From Candidatus Methanolliviera sp. GoM_oil (GTDB lineage: Archaea; Halobacteriota; Methanoliparia; Methanoliparales; Methanoliparaceae): 10,468 nucleotides of DNA. Position numbers and translations under genes: made by a program. The notes under the pieces are model-generated. The model was not told the DNA's origin. It saw nothing but the letters and a program-made list of their open reading frames with translations, and ran no database searches. Below, piece after piece: positions 5,987 to 10,468 of the stretch (positions are counted from its first letter, which is position 1; each line of letters begins with the position of its first letter). Where the stretch lies: contig CABGHG010000050.1 of the NCBI GenBank assembly GCA_902158735.1, positions 1 through 10,468 of the forward strand, in the 5' to 3' direction.

Positions 5987-7078
5987 CAATGCCGAAATTC
6001 CCCCAAGACCTTCGAGTCTCTTTCCCGGTTCAAAATCCGAGCTAAAAACTATGATCTTTCCTCCTTTGTCCTCTACACTCTTTAAAAATCTATCTATATG
6101 GCAAATGGAACATTTGCCGACGGAAAATCTCTGATTTTCCGTATCTTCTAGATCTCTTTTTTCCCTTACATACTCATCCAAGATAAGAAGTGTCTCTATC
6201 GCGCCGCATTCATCTGCTTTCTCCACTTCCATAGATCCATAAACGGCTAAACCGTTCTTTGCTATCTCCTCTAATAATATCTCTATATATCGAGCCTCTT
6301 TTGATATTCTACTCTCTTTGACGATCCTTTCGATTACGCCACGCCTCAGCACCTCTTGAAATCCAGATACCCCTATGGAGGAGACATCTTCAAGGATAAT
6401 TCTATCTGCAATCTTTTGATCTTTACCTTTAATATATTTGTAGAGGTCGTTCTTTGTGAATCCAGGCCCGGCGATGACGATTCTCGTATCTTGCTCAAGT
6501 GTCTGGGATACTTGATCAAATATCTCAGCAAAAAAGTCACTTCTCATACTTTCTCCGCTCGATTTTCCGGAAGGGAAAGAGATCTTGAAAGACTCGTCGA
6601 TTCCATACTGCATAAGAACGCCCACCGATGCCTCTCCCTCTTCTATCGTTACAATGACTACTTTTGGTTGATTTGAGGCATTGACAGCATCTTTTATCCT
6701 ATCTAATTGATCCTTCTTCCATCCCTTTATTATACTCAGCTCGGTTCCAGGCTCGATATTGAGTGTGTGATATGATCCAAGATCGATTTTATCCCTAGAT
6801 CTTTGAGCACTTTCCCTTATCTTTCCACTGATCCTTAATCTATTAGAAAATTTATGAAATTTAATCTCTTCTACTTCGATACCGAGCCGCATCTTCTTTT
6901 TTTCTCGCTTCTCCGGTCTTATCTTATCGTCTGCTCCTTCCACATCCCTCTTCGTCTGTGAAAAGACCAGATCATTTCTCTCGATCATATATTTCAGATG
7001 CCATATATCGTCAAGGCTCTGTGGGAGTAATTTTATCTCCCCTCTATTATCTTTTAATACTTTTTTTATTAGCTTCAT
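5969..7078 (-). CDS. pelA: Archaeal Pelota, ribosome-rescue and mRNA surveillance factor
   Basis: Pelota, with aEF1A/ABCE1, recognises stalled ribosomes and promotes subunit splitting. At 369 residues it shows an N-terminal Sm-like domain (1-130: IKLLPQSLDDIWHLKYMI, IEVEEIKFH, GSYHTLNIEPG), a central domain (135-260: VIAGPGFTKNDLYKYI) with no GGQ motif as expected for Pelota, and an L7Ae-like C-terminal domain ending FSSDFEPGKRLEGLGG then ISALLRF. In the C-terminal domain, between DEYVREKRDLED and HIDRFLKSVEDKGG, there are about 14 extra residues (313-326, TENQRFSVGKCSIC). They are encoded by two perfect DNA hairpins, so the insertion looks like a mobile palindrome. Without it the segment has the length seen in human Pelota. 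No good Shine-Dalgarno is seen before the ATG; a TATA-like AAATATAT lies about 65 bases upstream (7141-7148). Confidence 0.95.
   Translation of the reverse strand: MKLIKKVLKDNRGEIKLLPQSLDDIWHLKYMIERNDLVFSQTKRDVEGADDKIRPEKREKKKMRLGIEVEEIKFHKFSNRLRISGKIRESAQRSRDKIDLGSYHTLNIEPGTELSIIKGWKKDQLDRIKDAVNASNQPKVVIVTIEEGEASVGVLMQYGIDESFKISFPSGKSSGESMRSDFFAEIFDQVSQTLEQDTRIVIAGPGFTKNDLYKYIKGKDQKIADRIILEDVSSIGVSGFQEVLRRGVIERIVKESRISKEARYIEILLEEIAKNGLAVYGSMEVEKADECGAIETLLILDEYVREKRDLEDTENQRFSVGKCSICHIDRFLKSVEDKGGKIIVFSSDFEPGKRLEGLGGISALLRFRH
6101..6141. repeat. Paired palindromic hairpins inside the pelota coding sequence
   Basis: Two adjacent perfect hairpins with 3-base loops lie here: GCAAATG-GAA-CATTTGC (6101-6117), then a 3-base spacer, then CGGAAAATC-TCT-GATTTTCCG (6121-6141). 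They encode pelota residues 313-326, which have no counterpart in other Pelota proteins as I recall them. The two-hairpin layout with 3-base loops and an AAATC/GATTT stem matches the intergenic repeats near 7557-7600. The natural reading is an inserted palindromic element that kept the reading frame. Confidence 0.7.
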
Positions 7079-7108
7079 CAGAAAACTGTAGGTTTCTTCA
7101 CTTCCTGC

Positions 7109-7127
7109 GTCCTACCTGCGGTAGGAC
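7109..7127. repeat. Perfect 8-bp-stem hairpin upstream of pelota
   Basis: GTCCTACC-TGC-GGTAGGAC is a perfect stem with a 3-base loop, located 31-49 bases upstream of the pelota start codon and close to where its transcript should begin. It could be a regulatory hairpin of the pelota leader or another member of the local 3-base-loop family; the stem sequence is different from the AAATC type. Confidence 0.5.
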
Positions 7128-7164
7128 TGTGATTGATCTGATATATTTCGGTAGGACTATGATT
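7119..7164. repeat. Direct repeat CGGTAGGACTRTGATT, two copies 30 bases apart
   Basis: A 16-base unit with one mismatch occurs at 7119-7134 and 7149-7164, giving an exact 30-base period. The first copy overlaps the right arm of the hairpin at 7109-7127, and the putative TATA box of pelota lies between the copies. It may be a pair of protein-binding sites or a small local duplication. Only two copies are present and there is no further CRISPR-like periodicity. Confidence 0.45.
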
Positions 7165-7325
7165 ACTGGTATCTCCATTCTATTTTAATTTTTTCTATAG
7201 TGGTCGAAGATCAAATAGCGATGGAGGGACTACTGGGGGGTGGGGGTGTCTTTTTCCGCCGTTTTGCTGGTCTCGTTATGTTGGTATCCCAAGATATACA
7301 CGACAATAACAATCGACATGCTGAC

Positions 7326-7365
7326 GAATCGGAGATTTGTGGCATGCCAAAAATCTTCAATTTTT
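7326..7365. repeat. Palindromic element, imperfect inverted repeat
   Basis: AATC-GGA-GATT (7326-7336), the 10-base palindrome TGGCATGCCA (7339-7348) and CAAAAAT-CTTCA-ATTTTTG lie next to one another. About 36 bases (AATCGGAGATTTGTGGCA against the complement of the other half) form an inverted repeat matching at 15 of 18 positions. The stem sequence resembles the hairpins at 7557-7600. Confidence 0.55.
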
Positions 7366-7376
7366 GAGCACAACCT

Positions 7377-7404
7377 TATATACTCTTTCCTATATACTCT
7401 TTCC
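7377..7404. repeat. Tandem duplication of a 14-base unit
   Basis: TATATACTCTTTCC occurs twice in direct succession with no mismatch, followed by a 3-base start of a third copy. The unit contains a TATA-like string, but no gene begins downstream on the plus strand, so a promoter role is doubtful. Confidence 0.7.
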
Positions 7405-7439
7405 TATCATATTTCTTTATAAATTCTGCCTTGTTATAG

Positions 7440-7477
7440 CGATACTGCCGTCCGAGCCATACCAACTGACAGTATCG
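7440..7477. repeat. Inverted repeat with 8-base arms and 22-base loop
   Basis: CGATACTG and CAGTATCG are perfect complements enclosing a 22-base loop (7448-7469) that is richer in G and C than its surroundings. It could be a structured RNA, an operator, or a remnant of a mobile-element end. No tRNA or box C/D pattern could be fitted. Confidence 0.4.
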
Positions 7478-7541
7478 TGAGTAGAATTGGTTGAATAAAG
7501 ATATAGGCTTCCTTGTTGCTGACGTTCCTCTGTATAACCAC

Positions 7542-7600
7542 CATCTTTAAAGATGATCACAAATCTTCGATTTGTGAACTTAAAAATCGGAGATTTTTAA
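7542..7600. repeat. Cluster of three palindromes (AAATC-TYC-GATTT type)
   Basis: Three structures stand in a row: a 14-base perfect palindrome CATCTTTAAAGATG (7542-7555), hairpin TCACAAATC-TTC-GATTTGTGA (7557-7577), and hairpin TTAAAAATC-GGA-GATTTTTAA (7580-7600). The second and third share the core AAATC-TYC-GATTT on one strand or the other, so they look like copies of one element in opposite orientation. The paired layout with 3-base loops matches the insertion in pelota. Confidence 0.65.
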
Positions 7601-7743
7601 ATGAAATAACTTTCCACACTCATCGCATAAGCATCAAGCGCCCGTCTTACCTTCTGCAAGTATCATGTTTTTTATTTTGATTCTATCGCTTTTGCCTCTC
7701 CTCTCCTCTCTCTTTCTCAATCCAAAGGTAAAAAAAGAAAGAA

Positions 7744-8176
7744 TCAAACGAAGATATTCTCAAATATTTTTCGCTCTATTTTCTGTTGAATTATGATAGT
7801 TGGGAAGGTCGACATTGATCCTTCTAAAAATATAAATGCTTCAGGGTAATAATCCATTAACTTTGCAGAGATCTTATTTCCTCAATTCAAAGCAAGATAC
7901 CCGTAATGAGAGTTTTTCAAGCGTTTTAATATTTTCAGCGTTCTTCGCATCTTAGTTGAAAAGTTTTTTCTATCCCAAAGCATATCAGTGAGTCTCGCCA
8001 CCCCTATGTTATATCGTACACTCTTAAGAAGTTCTTTTAGAGGTTTTTTTAAAGTTGTATTTCTCGTTTATTATCACATTTGCACACATTTCGGCAGTAT
8101 TTATTGCCTGATAAATTCCTGTTACCGCCAAGCGTTAAAAAAACCGCCTGCCGCTCCTATTAAAAAGATATTACCA
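7744..8176 (-). pseudogene. Geranylgeranyl-reductase-family FAD oxidoreductase, C-terminal remnant
   Basis: Read on the minus strand, three frames in succession give a coherent C-terminal part of a geranylgeranyl-reductase-like flavoprotein, a family that saturates isoprenoid chains of archaeal lipids or quinones. Frame one gives FGNIFLIGAAGGFFNA, matching the family's GDAAGF/N signature with the Asp changed. After a shift near 8125-8131, frame two gives VTGIYQAINTAEMCANVI, matching TGEGIYQA... with one residue lost. After another shift near 8045, frame three gives IGVARLTDMLWDRKNFSTK and continues to a TGA at 7882-7884. The same frame then stays open to 7744. The FAD-binding N-terminal two-thirds is absent: the IS inverted repeat begins exactly where the homology stops. 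The gene is inactive, either cut by the insertion or already decaying before it. Confidence 0.75.
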
Positions 8177-8189
8177 AATTGAGGCTGAC
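8177..8189 (+). repeat. Left terminal inverted repeat of the IS
   Basis: AATTGAGGCTGAC is the exact reverse complement of 9577-9589. Inward of it, a TGAC...TGAC duplication precedes TATTT, so the left end may carry a small insertion compared with the right, where GACTATT is continuous. Confidence 0.75.
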
Positions 8190-8315
8190 CAACAACTATG
8201 ACTATTTGCTTTTTTAAAAAATCTATACAGTAGTTTTGTGTATTGAACTCTTCTATTTTAGTCTTCCATAACATATATATACAATAATACAGTATGCGAC
8301 TTATAGGAAAATAGA

Positions 8316-9431
8316 ATGAAGTTCAGACAATACGATCAATTACAAACCAAGTTTGTTAATATCGACTATAGAAGAACACTTGGAGAAGATTCTGATGTCG
8401 TTATATTGAATGACATAATTGAATATCTGGATTTCTCTAATATTGAAGAATTGAAGAGAGATATGTAGAAGTGGGAAACCTGCTTATCATCCAAAAGAGA
8501 TGATTAAAATTTTAATATATGGGTACTATAAAGGATACTTTGGCGGAAGACCACCTGGAAGACCACTTTATCGTAATTATGAAACCGATCTTGGCTTAAG
8601 GTATCTTTCCAACGACGATTTTCCAGATTACAGAACAATAAATCTGTTTGCTTGGTGACGAGATAAAATTTTAGCAAAATTCAGATAGTCGTATAATGAC
8701 AGATAAGAGGAGTGTGAAGAATCCAGATTATAATTTAATTGCCAAAATGCAGTTGACGATAAATATCAAGTTTTGACTGCTGTGAAAGTAACAAATATTT
8801 GTAATAATGATGGAGAGTTATCTCCAATGAGAGAGAAGAGTAAAAAGATCACGGGACGATCTCATAAGAATACGATTGGAGATTGTGGCTATAGTGACAA
8901 AGAGAAATACAAATATATGGAAAAAGACAAAGATACAGAATATTATGTTCCAGATAGAACGGTGTATTCAAGCGTTTATATTTGTCCTGAAGGAAAAGAT
9001 CTTGTTTTTGTTGGTCAGCATAAGGATGTTAAAGGACTTGAATACAGACTTTATCGGGGTGTTAATTGTAAGGATTGCAAAGTTCGAAATCATTGCATAA
9101 AATAAAGAAAGTGAAGAAAAAATGTAATGGAAAGAAAGTATTTAATCGGAGTATGGTTGTTTATCCAGAGGATGAATTGATAAAGAAGATGAGGGAAAAA
9201 TTAGAGACCGATGAGGGAAAGAATATCTACAGAAGTTGTATGTCAACAGTTGAACCCGTCCATGGCGATATGCAAAAGAATAGGGGCTTTATTCAGTTTG
9301 CATTGAGAGGACTTGAAAAGGTGAATGTTGAATATAATTTATTGGCTATTGCACATAATATAAGAAAAATAATAATTCACGCGAAGGATAATCTAAAAAA
9401 GATCATAGGAAAACCTATTAATGCGATATAG
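8316..9431 (+). pseudogene. IS1182-family DDE transposase, multiply frameshifted and internally deleted
   Basis: The transposase starts at ATG 8316 (MKFRQYDQLQTKFVNIDYRR) and runs 50 codons to a TAG at 8466. It continues in another frame with KPAYHPKEMIKILIYGYYKG and DFPDYRTINLF to a TGA at 8656. A third frame gives DSRIMTDKRSVKNPDYN (from 8684). From about 8749 another frame gives AVDDKYQVLTA, IGDCGYSDKEKYKYM, YYVPDRT and a zinc-finger-like CKDCKVRNHCIK. A last frame (to 9431) gives STVEPVHGDMQKNRGF and LAIAHNIRKI. These are the IS1182 blocks in order, with the second Asp (IGDCGY) and the Glu (TVEP) of the DDE triad. Between 8658 and 8684 only about 26 bases remain where relatives have some 80 or more residues, including the LDGT-type first Asp. 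No functional enzyme can be made. Confidence 0.85.
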
Positions 9432-9477
9432 ATTTATGAGAATGCCAGAAAATAATTGAGTGAAAGAGAGATCATCC

Positions 9478-9501
9478 ATGTTAAGATGTATGAACATGGT
9501 A
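9478..9501. repeat. Short inverted repeat near the right end of the IS
   Basis: CCATGTT and AACATGG form a perfect 7-base inverted repeat with a 10-base loop, between the transposase end and the right terminal repeat. It may be a subterminal site or a weak transcript-end structure; the evidence is only symmetry. Confidence 0.3.
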
Positions 9502-9576
9502 GCAAAGTAAGATAGCGATTTGAAACTTGATTGAAGTGATCAGATCGAGAGATTTTGCTCGGAAACCCGATTAATA

Positions 9577-9589
9577 GTCAGCCTCAATT
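9577..9589 (-). repeat. Right terminal inverted repeat of the IS
   Basis: GTCAGCCTCAATT is the exact reverse complement of the left repeat. Just outside it, minus-strand translation gives a short PVLKPYRHYP-like string that might be a trace of the upstream part of the flavoprotein gene; this is too short to be sure. Confidence 0.75.
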
Positions 9590-9648
9590 AGTGGATAATG
9601 GCGATATGGTTTAAGTACAGGTAAGATTATCTAAAATTAATTGATGAA

Positions 9649-10344
9649 ATGAGTGGAACCATTGATAAAAGACCATTAAGCAAAAAGATAGGGATATCTC
9701 TCTCCTATCTTATACAGGCACTCATCCTCATATATGCGATCTACAGTTTTTGCACGTTAGATTATCTCTGGGGTATATGGAGTTCATTCGCTCTTTTCCT
9801 GACCTTAACCCCTCTAATATTGAAGAGAAGGTTTGATATAACATTACCCTGGGAACTAAGCCTTTTGATCGTTTTAGCACTCTATCTCCACGTGGGGGGA
9901 AACATACGAGGATGGTATTTGCTCTTCTATCCTTTTTACGACAAATTTGCACACCTTATCTCATCCGTGCTTGTGGCAATCTTAGGTTTTACTTCTGCGG
10001 TCGTCTTGGATCAATACGTAGAATCTGTGAAGATGAATAGATACTTCGTCGCCTTCTTTGTCATAATATTTACAATGGCGATGGGTGCATTGTGGGAGAT
10101 CGGAGAGTTTGCTTCTGACACGTTTCTTCTCACGCAGACCCAACACAGTATCAATGATACGATGTTAGACTTAATATTTGATCTGATCGGTGGAAGCATC
10201 GTCGGTCTTCTTGGTGCCATATATCTTAAGTATATGCCGAAAGAAAGATTTATAAGAGAATTTAAAGCTGACGATCATTTGATAAAAAAAATTCCATCGA
10301 AGAAATTAGTCAAAAATAGAGATAAAAAATGGCTGAAGAGATAA
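9649..10344 (+). CDS. Six-helix integral membrane protein, DUF2238/YjdF-like
   Basis: This 231-residue protein has about six predicted membrane segments: residues 13-35, 41-58, 68-84, 100-121, 132-152 and 173-195. Polar residues typical of the DUF2238 (YjdF-like) family sit at helix edges: D98 and H102 (YDKFAHLISS), W149, E150 and E153 (GALWEIGEF), and D170, D174 and D178 (NDTMLDLIFDLIGG). Their placement suggests a metal- or lipid-related site in the membrane, but the family has no established function. The C-terminal tail (from about 197) is strongly basic and would be cytoplasmic under the positive-inside rule. No Shine-Dalgarno sequence is obvious before the ATG, and the IS end lies only 59 bases upstream, so the native promoter may have been displaced or now lies within the element. 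Confidence 0.75.
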   Translation: MSGTIDKRPLSKKIGISLSYLIQALILIYAIYSFCTLDYLWGIWSSFALFLTLTPLILKRRFDITLPWELSLLIVLALYLHVGGNIRGWYLLFYPFYDKFAHLISSVLVAILGFTSAVVLDQYVESVKMNRYFVAFFVIIFTMAMGALWEIGEFASDTFLLTQTQHSINDTMLDLIFDLIGGSIVGLLGAIYLKYMPKERFIREFKADDHLIKKIPSKKLVKNRDKKWLKR

Positions 10345-10391
10345 AAGAGGCAGAGGTATCTGATCATATAAAAGTCCTCAAAGATCGGTAG

Positions 10392-10468
10392 ATGAGATCA
10401 GCGGACGGAAAAATCGTTTTGGAGGGAGATACTAAGATATGGATCCCTGAGAATACGGCGGTGAAAAG
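10392..10468 (+). CDS. Start of an unidentified gene, possibly tRNA (guanine-N2)-dimethyltransferase Trm1 (3' truncated by window)
   Basis: Only about 25 codons are visible, reading GKIVLEGDTKIWIPENTAVK after a short lead. The pattern of an EG-x-x-x-IxIP beta strand at the extreme N-terminus resembles archaeal Trm1, which methylates G26 of tRNA, but the diagnostic VFYNPxMxxNRD block would lie beyond the window edge, so the identity is a guess. The same frame is open upstream from ATG 10329, overlapping the end of the membrane protein gene, but is interrupted by TAG at 10389-10391 directly before this ATG. No clear ribosome binding site is seen for either start. Confidence 0.35.
   Translation, partial: MRSADGKIVLEGDTKIWIPENTAVK

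Larger units (their letters stand above)
7201..7743. other. Gene-poor intergenic region with palindromes and simple repeats
   Basis: I find no convincing gene on either strand; the short open frames here have no recognisable motif, ribosome binding site or family resemblance. The stretch holds a G-run pair (about 7235-7248), several short palindromes, a 14-base tandem duplication, an 8-bp-stem inverted repeat, and a 24-base pure pyrimidine tract (7695-7718). It separates pelota from the decaying flavoprotein gene and IS remnant, and looks like former coding or insertion-prone DNA. Confidence 0.6.
8177..9589 (+). mobile_element. Decayed IS1182-type insertion sequence
   Basis: About 1413 bases are bounded by perfect 13-base terminal inverted repeats (AATTGAGGCTGAC at 8177-8189 and its complement at 9577-9589) and contain one broken transposase on the plus strand. 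The IS1182 assignment rests on the transposase blocks. No clear target-site duplication is visible beside the repeats. The left end abuts the flavoprotein remnant and the right end lies 59 bases before a membrane protein gene. AT-rich composition and many lesions show an old, inactive copy. Confidence 0.75.

Noticed and set aside
6356..6676. 106-codon plus-strand open frame
   Set aside because: It lies wholly antisense to pelota, which is clearly the coding strand from conserved domains.
7119..7178. Possible CRISPR remnant (two 30-base units)
   Set aside because: Only two copies share 16 bases, with no constant repeat plus variable spacer pattern and no third unit, so a local duplication or binding-site pair is more likely.
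7240..7422. 60-codon plus-strand open frame in the intergenic region
   Set aside because: It has no ribosome binding site and no recognisable motif, and it runs across the palindromes and the tandem repeat, so it is probably chance.
7448..7469. tRNA fragment in the loop of the 7440-7477 inverted repeat
   Set aside because: The arms and loop do not fit a tRNA cloverleaf, and no T-loop GTTCRANNC sequence is present.
7695..7718. 24-base pyrimidine tract as a terminator
   Set aside because: Archaeal termination can use T-rich tracts, but this is a mixed CT run with no gene ending just before it on the plus strand, so no terminator was called.
7988..8182. 64-codon plus-strand open frame
   Set aside because: It is antisense to the flavoprotein remnant, whose minus-strand translation shows clear family motifs, and it extends into the IS terminal repeat.
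8876..9100. 74-codon alternative frame inside the transposase
   Set aside because: It is shifted against the frame carrying IGDCGYSDKEK and CKDCKVRNHCIK, so it is a shadow of the transposase remnant.

Overview
This window looks like a fragment of a euryarchaeal chromosome, probably from an anaerobic methane- or alkane-oxidising or methanogenic lineage such as ANME-1/Methanophagales or a relative. The lineage is an inference. It rests on a complete methenyl-tetrahydromethanopterin cyclohydrolase (Mch), an ADP-forming acyl-CoA synthetase alpha subunit, an archaeal Pelota with no GGQ motif, a cobamide gene (cobT), a DUF1847 metal protein, and TATA-like boxes with strong GGAG ribosome binding sites. 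No rRNA, tRNA or CRISPR array was found.

Positions 1-2650 are a plus-strand operon: the 3' end of cobT, a zinc-dependent MDR dehydrogenase overlapping it by ATGA, and, 17 bases later, a TrpD-fold phosphoribosyltransferase. The last keeps the phosphoribosyl-pyrophosphate and metal motifs of anthranilate phosphoribosyltransferase but has lost the Asn of KHGN, so its acceptor may not be anthranilate. A convergent DUF1847 cysteine-rich protein follows (2664-3329, minus). A 230-base divergent intergenic region then leads to a second operon, mch and the ACD alpha subunit (3560-5986). This pairs a C1-carrier enzyme with an enzyme that makes ATP from acyl-CoA. Pelota (5969-7078, minus) converges on it with an 18-base overlap.

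Positions 7079-9648 form an accessory, decaying stretch. It has about 650 bases without a gene, rich in short perfect hairpins with 3-base loops (consensus close to AAATC-TYC-GATTT). Next is a frameshifted C-terminal remnant of a geranylgeranyl-reductase-like flavoprotein (7744-8176, minus). The remnant is cut by a decayed IS1182-type element (8177-9589) bounded by 13-base inverted repeats. Its transposase is broken into at least five frames and has lost the region that should carry the first catalytic Asp. After the element come a six-helix DUF2238/YjdF-like membrane protein (9649-10344) and the start of an unidentified gene with an in-frame amber codon just upstream.

The most interesting signal is that the same kind of paired 3-base-loop hairpin found in the intergenic region also lies inside the pelota coding sequence (6101-6141). 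There it encodes about 14 extra residues exactly where other Pelota proteins are shorter. This suggests a small palindromic element that can insert in frame into archaeal proteins, similar in logic to the Rickettsia palindromic elements.
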